The position numbers and the translations under genes are program-made. The notes below the pieces were generated by a model, which made no database searches, was not told the origin of the DNA, and saw only the letters and a list, made by a program, of their open reading frames with translations. From positions 248,001-312,000 of the forward strand of contig CAVSEY010000021.1 of assembly GCA_963727035.1 (NCBI GenBank): 64,000 nucleotides of DNA. Direction: 5' to 3'. This document shows positions 18,068 to 27,535 of this stretch, piece after piece (the first letter of the stretch is position 1; each line of letters starts with the position of its first letter). Source of the DNA: Rhodoblastus sp963727035. Lineage in GTDB: Bacteria; Pseudomonadota; Alphaproteobacteria; Rhizobiales; Beijerinckiaceae.

Positions 18068-18629
18068 ATGGCCCTGACGAACTCTCGACCCGAGGACGGC
18101 GCTGATCGTCGTCGATCTGCAAAAAGGCATCGTCGCCTATCCCACGGCGCATCCCATCGACGAGGTCGTGAGCCGGGCTCGTGCGCTGGCCGATACGTTC
18201 CGAGCGCGCGGTCTGCCGGTTGCGCTCGTCAATGTCGCCGGATCGGCGCCCGGCCGCACCGAGATTCCGCGCAATAGCCAGTCATTTCCCGCCGGGTGGA
18301 CCGACCTCATTCCCGAACTCAACCAGCAGCCCGACGATATTGTCGTGACCAAAAGGACCTGGGGCGCCTTCGCGAGCACAGATCTCGAAGACCAACTGAG
18401 GGCGCGGGGCGTAACACAGGTCGTGGTCGTCGGCGTGGCCACCGCGACGGGGGTCGAATCGACCGCCCGGCAAGCCTATGAGCAGGGGTTCAACGTCACG
18501 CTCGCCGTCGATGCGATGACCGACTCGCGCCCCGAGGCTCACGCCTACAGCATCGCGAAAGTCTTCCCGAGGCTCGGGGAAACAAGCGCGACGCAGGAGA
18601 TCATCGACCTTTTGGCCAAGAGCGCCTGA
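18068..18629 (+). pseudogene. isochorismatase-family hydrolase, frameshifted at codon 5
   Basis: The natural protein would start MALT then LDPRTALIVVDLQKGIVAYP and continue through VVVVGVATATGVESTARQA, the nicotinamidase/isochorismatase core. The ATG at 18068, with AAGGAAAG upstream, reads only four or five correct codons; one extra A at 18080-18081 throws the rest out of frame. The next in-frame start (GTG, 18168) would lose the catalytic Asp of VVDLQ. Without the extra base the enzyme would be about 186 residues and otherwise intact. Sequencing error or recent inactivation. Confidence 0.75.
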
Positions 18630-18646
18630 ATATGGAGCGCCTGAAC

Positions 18647-18976
18647 ATGGAATGGACTCACGCTGTCGCTTATTTCCTTGCCGGCGCCTTTCTCACCAAC
18701 GCCATACCGCACCTCGTCAGCGGCCTCATGGGGCGGCCGTTCCAGAGCCCGTTCGCCAAGCCGCCCGGCAAGGGTCTGTCGTCGTCAACGGTCAACGTTC
18801 TCTGGGGCTTTTTCAACGTGGCCGTCGGCTATGTTCTCATCGCAGGCGTCGGGACTTTCGATCCGCGATCCGCGCCGCAGGTCGTCGCCGCAGGACTCGG
18901 GTCTCTCCTGATGGGTCTTGTGTCGGCGCGCGCGTTCGGACGGCTTCACGGCGGCAATACGCCGGAGCGTAAATGA
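18647..18976 (+). CDS. small integral membrane protein
   Basis: A 109-residue protein with three likely membrane segments: around 8-28, 50-68 and 80-98. The loop GRPFQSPFAKPPGKGLSS is Pro/Lys-rich. No known family was recognised. The start at 18647 is preferred because GGAG lies nine bases upstream; an ATG at 18632 is possible. The 3' end overlaps the MFS gene by ATGA, so the two are coupled and may cooperate in export. Confidence 0.65.
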   Translation: MEWTHAVAYFLAGAFLTNAIPHLVSGLMGRPFQSPFAKPPGKGLSSSTVNVLWGFFNVAVGYVLIAGVGTFDPRSAPQVVAAGLGSLLMGLVSARAFGRLHGGNTPERK

Positions 18977-20259
18977 GCGTTTCACCGACGGGCGTCTTCC
19001 GGTCGCTCGGGACTTTCAACTATCGGGTCTGGGCCGGCGGCGCGCTGGTCTCCAACATCGGCGCCTGGATGCAGCGCACCGCACAGGATTGGCTGGTTCT
19101 CACCGGGCTCACCCATCACAATGCTTCCGCCGTCGGGATCGTCATGGCGCTCCAGTTCGGCCCGCAGCTTCTCTTGCTGCCGTGGACGGGCTTCGCGGCC
19201 GACCATTTCAACCAGCGAAAGCTGCTGATCGCCACGCAGGCGACCATGGGCGTCCTCGCGTTGGGACTGGGCGTCCTGACTGTCGCCGGCCTCGTACAGC
19301 TCTGGCACGTCTACGTGTTCGCTTTTCTGTTCGGCTGCGCCGCGGCGTTCGACGCCCCCGTTCGCCAGACCTTCGTCTCGGAACTGGTGGGCGACGCCGA
19401 TCTGCCGAATGCGGTGGCGCTCAATTCCGCCTCGTTCAACGCCGCCCGGATGCTCGGACCGGCCGTCGCCGGGCTGGTCATCATGTCGTTCGGAACCGGC
19501 TGGGCCTTTTTGATCAATGGCGCCTCCTTTATCGCGGTTCTGGTCTCTCTCTGTCTGCTACGCGTCCAAGAGCTTCATTCGAACGCCAGGGCGCCCCGCG
19601 CCAAAGGAAGCTTCGCCGAAGGATTGCGCTATGTCTGGATGCGCCCCGATCTGCGGGCGATACTGGTCATGCTGTTCCTGATCGGCACATTCGGCATGAA
19701 CTTCCCGATTTTCATCTCGACGATGGCCGTCTCGGTCTTTCATGCCGATGCCGCCGGTTATGGACTCCTGTCGTCGATCATGGCCGTTGGAACGATGAGC
19801 GGCGCACTCCTCGCCGCTGGGTCCGGAACGCCGCGATTTCGATCCTTGTTGTTCGGCGCGGCGATCTTTGGGCTCGGCTGCACGCTGGCCGCCATCGCTC
19901 CGGGCTACTGGCTCTTCGCCGGCGCCCTCGTCATCATCGGCGCGGCGACGCTGACCGTCACCAATGGGACCAACAGTTTGATGCAGCTTTCGACCGAGCC
20001 CCACATGCGGGGGCGCGTGATGGCGATCCGCGTGGCCATAGCGCTCGGCGGAACGCCACTGGGGGCGCCCGTCGTCGGTTGGGTCGCCGACCATTTCGGG
20101 CCGCGCTGGGCGCTGACGGTCGGCGCCGCCTCGGGCGTCGCCGCTGCGATCGTGGCGGCTAACTATTTGCGCGGGGAGAAATTCGCACATCGACCGACAT
20201 ACGACCCGATTCCGGGGGGCGAAATCCGAAACCTGACGATAAAGCCTTTGTCGGAATGA
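18973..20259 (+). CDS. MFS transporter (EntS/MFS_3 type)
   Basis: A 428-residue 12-helix major facilitator. It shows the MFS_3 hallmarks: FNYRVWAGGALVSNIGAWMQ at the N-terminus, the loop 2-3 motif GFAADHFNQRKLL, FDAPVRQTFVSELV after helix four and GWVADHFGPRWAL in the second half. This subfamily exports siderophores, drugs or metabolites. It is the last gene of a MarR-headed cluster, so efflux of an aromatic or antimicrobial compound is plausible. A hairpin (ggaaaggc/gcctttcc, 20267-20294) follows the stop. Confidence 0.88.
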   Translation: MSVSPTGVFRSLGTFNYRVWAGGALVSNIGAWMQRTAQDWLVLTGLTHHNASAVGIVMALQFGPQLLLLPWTGFAADHFNQRKLLIATQATMGVLALGLGVLTVAGLVQLWHVYVFAFLFGCAAAFDAPVRQTFVSELVGDADLPNAVALNSASFNAARMLGPAVAGLVIMSFGTGWAFLINGASFIAVLVSLCLLRVQELHSNARAPRAKGSFAEGLRYVWMRPDLRAILVMLFLIGTFGMNFPIFISTMAVSVFHADAAGYGLLSSIMAVGTMSGALLAAGSGTPRFRSLLFGAAIFGLGCTLAAIAPGYWLFAGALVIIGAATLTVTNGTNSLMQLSTEPHMRGRVMAIRVAIALGGTPLGAPVVGWVADHFGPRWALTVGAASGVAAAIVAANYLRGEKFAHRPTYDPIPGGEIRNLTIKPLSE

Positions 20260-20752
20260 GAATATCGGAAAGGCGCTTTTGCATTTGCCTTTCCAAATCA
20301 GTACGCGGCATCGACGAAGCTGGAAATATGCCCATGTTCCGTCGAAAGCACCAACTGGTTCACCCATCATCGAACTTCCGAAACAGGCCCTTTCTGTTCA
20401 AGAACTCGAAAAATGAGGCGCCTCGAAAATCCCGCCGAATGCGATGGGAAGCGACTTTTCTCGTCCGACGCCGTCTTGAATCGGCGGCGGTGGTTTTCGG
20501 CGGATTTTTGGTCAACCCTGTGGGGTTCCCCACATCTTTTTTATACGACTGGCTCCAAGGGGCAGTAAAATTTAGATCGGTGGCCAAAAGAGAGTTTTTC
20601 AACAGAATCAGCGCAATATTGCCGATGCGCCGCCAACAGTTTTCGAGCTGATTGCCACCATTCGATGAATTTCGGCGACCCGTCCCGGGCCCAATGTCAA
20701 CCCGGGCCGCCAGCATCGCCCTCGCCGCCGGTCCCCAACCTCGAATTGAGCT
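20260..20752. other. 493-base gap, no gene; lower GC, one orphan terminator
   Basis: No coding sequence is supported. It holds a perfect 8-pair hairpin just after the MFS gene (20267-20294) and a good intrinsic terminator 260 bases downstream (20519-20542). Base composition is less GC-rich than the neighbours. The distance between the two leaves room for a roughly 200-base small RNA or a decayed gene. Confidence 0.4.
20519..20542 (+). terminator. intrinsic terminator distant from any gene
   Basis: tgtggg/cccaca around a four-base loop (20519-20534) is followed by TCTTTTTT (20535-20542). This is a convincing plus-strand terminator. The nearest plus-strand gene ends at 20259, so it either ends a long 3' UTR or an unannotated small transcript. 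Confidence 0.65.
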
Positions 20753-22381
<1,629 letters not shown>

Positions 22382-22509
22382 CTCGGGCCGCCTCGGGTTT
22401 GATCTCGACAGGCGCCAAAGCGCCGGGCGTCGGTCAGGACGCCAAGTTTTTTCTCGACAAAAGGCCGGCGAACCGGCTCCGACAAGCCAAAACGCGATGC
22501 GCGGGCTTT

Positions 22510-22553
22510 TTACTGCGAGCGCGGCGGCGCCTTACTGCGAACGCGGCGGCGCC
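22510..22553. repeat. 22-base tandem duplication at the secG stop codon
   Basis: Two adjacent 22-base units (22510-22531 and 22532-22553) differ at one base. The inner unit encodes the last residues and stop of SecG; the outer unit lies just past the stop. It looks like a recent slippage duplication with no effect on the protein end. Confidence 0.85.
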
Positions 22554-22927
22554 GGGGCGGTCTCGGGCGCCTGCGGCGCGGACGGCGCCTTGTTCTGTTC
22601 CATCTGCTTCAACTGGTCGAGCACCGAGCCCTTGGACTGCGCCGGGGCGTTCTCCTGCGAAGCCGGCGCGGGCGCCGACGTTTCGAAGACGGATTTCTTC
22701 GGGTGCGTCAGGGTCGAAAGCACGGTCAGGCCCAGGCTGGTCATGAAGAACAGGGTGGCGAGAATCGCCGTCGCCCGGGTCAGCGCATTGGCCTGGCCGC
22801 GCCCGGTGAAGAAGCCGCCGGCGCCGCCGCCCATGCCTAAGGCGCCGCCTTCCGAGCGCTGCAGCAGAACCACGGTGATCAGCGCCACCACAATAAGGAG
22901 ATGAATGACGATGAGAATCGTCTGCAT
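22532..22927 (-). CDS. secG: preprotein translocase subunit SecG
   Basis: SecG (131 residues) is the small accessory subunit of the SecYEG channel. It has two membrane helices (IVIHLLIVVALITVVLL and ATAILATLFFMTSLGLTVL) flanking the conserved loop RSEGGALGMGGG. The Pro/Ala/Gln-rich cytoplasmic tail is typical of alphaproteobacteria. The C-terminal codons lie within a tandem duplication. In the gene order tpiA-secG-pyrG it follows a terminator after tpiA. Confidence 0.93.
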   Translation of the reverse strand: MQTILIVIHLLIVVALITVVLLQRSEGGALGMGGGAGGFFTGRGQANALTRATAILATLFFMTSLGLTVLSTLTHPKKSVFETSAPAPASQENAPAQSKGSVLDQLKQMEQNKAPSAPQAPETAPAPPRSQ

Positions 22928-22989
22928 GTGTCGTCCTTCGGGCCCGGCGGGAACCCTTCCCGGCCAGGGCGTTGAGAAGCCTTGTCAAA

Positions 22990-23022
22990 CCATAAAGCCG
23001 CCGCGACAGGGCCGCGGCGGCT
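22990..23022 (-). terminator. terminator between tpiA and secG
   Basis: A perfect 10-pair stem (agccgccgcg/cgcggcggct, 22996-23022) with a seven-base loop is followed on the minus strand by TTTATGGTTT. It lies 52 bases past the tpiA stop and should end the tpiA transcript before secG. Confidence 0.7.
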
Positions 23023-23074
23023 AGTCGGCGCGTCTTAGCGCAAAACGAACCGGATGGGAACCCCGGCGCGGCTT

Positions 23075-23824
23075 TTACTTGTAAACCGACGCGATGCCGA
23101 GAAAATCCTTGGCGGTCAGGCTGGCGCCGCCGACCAGCGCGCCATTGACATTCTCGATCGCCATCAATTCGGCGGCGTTGGCGGGTTTGACCGAGCCGCC
23201 GTAAAGGACGCGCACCGACGCGCCCTCGCCCGGCATGAGATCGACCAGTTCATGGCGGATGAAGCCGTGGACCTCGGCGACATCCGCCGGGGTCGGGGTG
23301 AGGCCGGTGCCGATGGCCCAGACCGGCTCATAGGCGATCACCAGAGTCTTCGCGGTCGCGCCATGCGGCAGGGAGCCGGAAAGCTGGGCGCCGACCACCG
23401 CCAGGGCCTGGCCGGCCTCGCGCTGGAGATGGGTTTCGCCGACGCAGACGATGACCGTCAGCCCGGCGCGCAGCGCCGCTTCCGCCTTGGCGCGCACGAC
23501 CTCGTCGCTTTCGCCGTGATCGGCGCGGCGCTCGGAATGGCCGACGATGACAAAAGTCGCGCCGGCGTCCTTGAGCTGTTCGGCGGCAATGTCGCCGGTA
23601 TGGGCGCCGGAAGCCTTGGCGTGGCAATCCTGGCCGCCAATGGCGATTCGCCCGGCGGCGGCGGCGCAAGCGGCGGAGATCAGGGTCGCCGGGGGGCAGA
23701 TCAGCACGTCCGCGCCGCCGATCTGCGTCGCGGCCTCGGCGATGGCCGAGATTTCAGCCATGGAGGCGTTGAGGCCGTTCATTTTCCAGTTGCCGGCGGC
23801 GAGCGGGCGGAGTTTCGTCGTCAT
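23075..23824 (-). CDS. tpiA: triosephosphate isomerase
   Basis: TIM-barrel enzyme (249 residues) interconverting dihydroxyacetone phosphate and glyceraldehyde-3-phosphate. Residues seen: AAGNWKMNG (catalytic Lys), VIVGHSERR (catalytic His) and AYEPVWAIGTG (catalytic Glu). The start at 23824 has GGGGGA upstream; an in-frame ATG at 23839 lacks a ribosome-binding site. It is divergent from ppiD. Confidence 0.97.
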   Translation of the reverse strand: MTTKLRPLAAGNWKMNGLNASMAEISAIAEAATQIGGADVLICPPATLISAACAAAAGRIAIGGQDCHAKASGAHTGDIAAEQLKDAGATFVIVGHSERRADHGESDEVVRAKAEAALRAGLTVIVCVGETHLQREAGQALAVVGAQLSGSLPHGATAKTLVIAYEPVWAIGTGLTPTPADVAEVHGFIRHELVDLMPGEGASVRVLYGGSVKPANAAELMAIENVNGALVGGASLTAKDFLGIASVYK

Positions 23825-24047
23825 GTTGGTTTCCCCCAATATTCCGCGCCCGAATAGCAGAGCCCGCGCCGCTTGGAAATGGGGTGAAACGAAGCGGCGG
23901 CGCGCGCGGGCGACAAATGGCTTGTTTTCGGCGCCGGACTGAGGTCAAAAGTTTCGGCGGAAAGCGCCGTTGCGCGCGGGCTTCGCCGTTCCTATAGTCC
24001 CGCGCGCCACTCTGCCCCCAATCCGGCGCCAGAACAGGAAAGTAAAA

Positions 24048-25955
24048 ATGCTCGATGGTCTGCGGGTCATGTCGAAGAATATCTTCGGCCGCCTCATTCT
24101 CGCGGCTTTCGCCGCCGTGATCGTGGTCGGCTTCGGCCTGTGGGGCATCCGCGACATGTTCACCAATTTCCGCGGCAATCAGCTCGCGGCCATCGGCGAC
24201 CGGGAAATCACCGTCCAGGACTATCGCAACGCCTACCAGACCGACCTTCAGCGGCTCCAGCAGCAGGCGCGGCGCGCCATCACCAGCCAGGAGGCGCGCC
24301 AGATCGGGCTCGACCGCCAGGTTCTGGCGGAGCTCGTGACCGGCTCCGCGCTCGATCAGGACGCGCGGCGCCTCGGCCTCGCGCTTTCCGACGCGGACAT
24401 CGCCGGGATGATCCGCGCCGACAAGTCCTTTTCCGGCCCCGCCGGCTTCGACCAGGCCCGGTTGGACGAGATCTTGCGCCAGAACGGCTATACCGAAGCC
24501 AGCTTCATCCGCGAGCAGCGCCAGTTCGCCTTGCGCAAGCAGATCGGCTCGGCGCTGACCGGCGGCCTCAAGGCGCCCGAGGTCCTGCTCGCCGCCGTCA
24601 ATACTTACGCCAACCAGACCCGCGCCGCCGATTATTTCGTCCTGCCGGCGCCCGATCTCTCCACGGCGCCGCCGCCCTCCGACGCCGCGGTGCAGGCGTG
24701 GTACGACCTGCACAAGGACATTTACCGCAGCCCGGAATATCGCACCGTCAATGTCCTGGTCGTGACCCCGGACGCCGTCGCCAAAACCATTGCGATCGGC
24801 GACGACGAGGCGCGCAAGATCTATGACCGGGACGCCGCGCGCCTTTATTCGAAGCCGGAAAAGCGCGTCCTCGCGCTGCTCACCTTCGCCAACGCCGCCG
24901 ACGCCGCCAAGGCGCGGGCGCGGATCGAGGCCGGCGAGAGCTTCGACAAGGTCGCCGCCGACAAGGCGGCCGGGGGCGTGCTCGCCGACATCGGCGAAAC
25001 CACTGAAGGCTCGATGTTCGATCCGGCGATCGCTGGCGCCGCCTTCGCGCTGAAACAGCCCGGCGTCACCCAGCCCATCGTCGGCAAGTTCGGGACCGTG
25101 CTCGCCAGCGTCTCGCGCATCGCGCCCGGCGCGACCAAATCCTTCGACGAGGTCAAGGGCCAGATCAAGACGCAACTGGCCAACGCCCGGGCGCGGGACG
25201 CGATCCAGAAGCTGCACGACAAGATCGAGGACCAGCGCTCCGCCGGCAAGTCCCTGACCGACGCCGCGCAGGCGGTCGGGCTGACGCCGCAGATCGCTGT
25301 GACCGACGCCGCCGGCGCAGGCAAGGGCGAGGCCGGCCAAGCCGGCGCGCCGATCCCTGCGCTCGCCGGCGATCGCGATCTGCTCAAGGCGATTTTCGCC
25401 TCCGACGTCGGCGTGGACAATGACGCGGTCGCGCGCCGCGACGGCGGTTACGACTGGTTCGAGATCAATTCCCTGCAGCCCTCGCGCCAAGTGCCGCTCG
25501 CCGAGGTCCGCGCCCAGATTCTCAAGGCCATGCGCGACAACGAGGCGCAGAAGCAGGTCGCGGTCAGGGCCAATGAGCTCGCGCGCCAGATCGACGCCGG
25601 CCAGGGTCCGGACAAGATCGCCGCCGCCAATGGCGCCGTCCTGGTCCACAGCCCGCCGATCAAGCGTTCCGGCGCGCCGGGCCTGTCGGCCGCCGTCGTC
25701 GAGCAGATTTTCGGGACGCCGGTCGGCGGCGCCGGCGTCGCCCTGGCCGACAATGGCGGCCGCGTCGTGTTCAAGGTCACCGACGCCACGACCCCGCCGC
25801 TCGACATGAAAAACCCGGCCATGGCCAAGATCGCGCCGCAGCTCGAATCAGCTCTCGGCGACGATCTCTTCACCCAATATGTTTCCGGATTGCAGTCGCA
25901 ACTGGGCCTGCGTGTGAACCAGGCCGCCTATGCCGCGATCATCGGACAGGAATAG
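24048..25955 (+). CDS. ppiD: periplasmic chaperone / peptidyl-prolyl isomerase PpiD
   Basis: A 635-residue SurA/PpiD-type protein anchored by one N-terminal helix (RLILAAFAAVIVVGFGLWGI). The SurA_N-like region (about 36-190) is followed by a parvulin-like domain around residues 240-360 (ADIGETTEGSMFDPAIAGAAF) and a long helical tail. In this family the PPIase fold is often inactive and the protein acts as a chaperone at the Sec translocon. AGGAAAG precedes the ATG. It lies 10 bases before trpE, an order common in related genomes. Confidence 0.9.
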   Translation: MLDGLRVMSKNIFGRLILAAFAAVIVVGFGLWGIRDMFTNFRGNQLAAIGDREITVQDYRNAYQTDLQRLQQQARRAITSQEARQIGLDRQVLAELVTGSALDQDARRLGLALSDADIAGMIRADKSFSGPAGFDQARLDEILRQNGYTEASFIREQRQFALRKQIGSALTGGLKAPEVLLAAVNTYANQTRAADYFVLPAPDLSTAPPPSDAAVQAWYDLHKDIYRSPEYRTVNVLVVTPDAVAKTIAIGDDEARKIYDRDAARLYSKPEKRVLALLTFANAADAAKARARIEAGESFDKVAADKAAGGVLADIGETTEGSMFDPAIAGAAFALKQPGVTQPIVGKFGTVLASVSRIAPGATKSFDEVKGQIKTQLANARARDAIQKLHDKIEDQRSAGKSLTDAAQAVGLTPQIAVTDAAGAGKGEAGQAGAPIPALAGDRDLLKAIFASDVGVDNDAVARRDGGYDWFEINSLQPSRQVPLAEVRAQILKAMRDNEAQKQVAVRANELARQIDAGQGPDKIAAANGAVLVHSPPIKRSGAPGLSAAVVEQIFGTPVGGAGVALADNGGRVVFKVTDATTPPLDMKNPAMAKIAPQLESALGDDLFTQYVSGLQSQLGLRVNQAAYAAIIGQE

Positions 25956-25965
25956 GGGAGCCGGC

Positions 25966-27498
25966 ATGTTCACGCCTGAATTCGACGCCTTCGCCGCGCG
26001 TTACGAGGCCGGCGAGCCGTCGCTGGTCAGCCTGACCCTGGTCGCCGACCTCGAAACCCCGGTCTCGGCCTTTCTCAAACTGTCGCACGGTCGCAGCGGC
26101 GATATTTTCCTGCTCGAATCGGTGGAAGGCGGCGCCACGCGCGGCCGCTATTCGATGATCGGCCTCGATCCCGACGTGATCTTCCGGGTGCGCGACGGCA
26201 AGGCGGAGATCAATCGCGCCGCGCGCGACGACCGCGAGAATTTCGCGCCTTGCGAAGGCAAGCCGCTCGACGCCCTGCGCGTTTTGCTCGACGAATCGGC
26301 CATTCCCGCCGCGGATCCGGGCGTTTCCGGCATGCCGCCGATGGCGGCGGGCGTGTTCGGCTATCTCGGCTATGACATGGTGCGCGAGATGGAGCGGCTC
26401 GCCCCGGCGAAACCCGATCCGATCGGCACGCCGGACGCCCTGCTGGTGCGCCCGACCCTGATGGCGGTGTTCGATTCGGTGCGCGACGAAATCTGGCTGG
26501 TGACGCCCGTGCGCCCGCAGGCCCATATCGCCGCAAAGGCCGCCTATGAGGCCGCGCTCGGGCGCCTCGACGGCGCCGTGGCGGCGCTCGAAGGCCCGAT
26601 GCGGCATGAGGGCCAGTCCGACGACGCGCTGCTGCTCCAGACGCGCGAGCCGGTCTCCAACACCGGCGAGGCGCGCTATTTGCGCATGGTCGAGGCGGCC
26701 AAGTCCTATATCCGCGCCGGCGACATTTTCCAGGTCGTGCTGTCGCAGCGCTTCACCTCGCCCTTCCAGCTTCCGGCCTTTTCGCTCTATCGGGCGCTAC
26801 GCCGCGTCAATCCCGCCCCCTTCCTGTGCTATCTCGATTTCGCCGATTTCCAGATCGTCTGCTCCAGCCCCGAAATCCTGGTGCGGGCGCGCGACGGCAA
26901 GGTCACGATCCGCCCCATCGCCGGCACCCGCTGGCGCGGCGCGACCCGCGAGGAGGACAAGTCGCTGGAGCGCGAGTTGCTGGCGGACGAGAAGGAGCGC
27001 GCCGAACATCTGATGCTGCTCGACTTGGGCCGCAACGATGTCGGCCGCGTCGCCGAGATCGGCACGGTCCGCGTCACCGAGCAATTCGTCATCGAGCGCT
27101 ACAGCCATGTCATGCATATCGTCTCCAATGTCGAAGGCAAGCTCGACCCCAACCACGACCTGATCGACGCTCTGTCCGCGGGTTTCCCCGCCGGCACGGT
27201 CTCGGGCGCGCCAAAAGTCCGCGCCATGGAGATCATCGACGAACTCGAAGTGGACAAGCGCGGCATTTATGGCGGCTGCATCGGCTATTTCGGCGCCTCG
27301 GGCGAGATGGACACCTGTATCGTCCTGCGCACCTCGGTGGTGAAGGACGGCAAGATGCATGTCCAGGCCGGCGCCGGGATCGTCTATGATTCCGACCCCG
27401 CGAGCGAACAGCGCGAATGCGTGAACAAGTCCCGCGCCTTGTTCCGCGCCGCCGAGGAAGCCCTGCGCTTCGCGTCTTCGGCGAGACGGGGGCAGTAA
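25966..27498 (+). CDS. trpE: anthranilate synthase component I
   Basis: TrpE (510 residues) converts chorismate to anthranilate, using ammonia from TrpG. The N-terminal lid contains FLLESVEGGATRGRYSMIG with the feedback-inhibition LLES motif, and the chorismate-binding core has PIAGTRWRGATREED, LDLGRNDVGRV, GTVSGAPKVRAMEIIDE and AGAGIVYDSDP. The start at 25966 has GGGGAG upstream. No trpG or other trp gene follows, so the pathway is split. No leader peptide or attenuator was seen. Confidence 0.97.
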   Translation: MFTPEFDAFAARYEAGEPSLVSLTLVADLETPVSAFLKLSHGRSGDIFLLESVEGGATRGRYSMIGLDPDVIFRVRDGKAEINRAARDDRENFAPCEGKPLDALRVLLDESAIPAADPGVSGMPPMAAGVFGYLGYDMVREMERLAPAKPDPIGTPDALLVRPTLMAVFDSVRDEIWLVTPVRPQAHIAAKAAYEAALGRLDGAVAALEGPMRHEGQSDDALLLQTREPVSNTGEARYLRMVEAAKSYIRAGDIFQVVLSQRFTSPFQLPAFSLYRALRRVNPAPFLCYLDFADFQIVCSSPEILVRARDGKVTIRPIAGTRWRGATREEDKSLERELLADEKERAEHLMLLDLGRNDVGRVAEIGTVRVTEQFVIERYSHVMHIVSNVEGKLDPNHDLIDALSAGFPAGTVSGAPKVRAMEIIDELEVDKRGIYGGCIGYFGASGEMDTCIVLRTSVVKDGKMHVQAGAGIVYDSDPASEQRECVNKSRALFRAAEEALRFASSARRGQ

Positions 27499-27535
27499 CG
27501 CGCCCCGCTCGCCTCAACCACCGATCGGAACCGCA

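Noticed and set aside
20360..20716. 118-codon minus-strand frame in the pyrG-MFS gap
   Set aside because: No binding site, no recognisable motif, composition like random sequence; it also runs through the orphan terminator.
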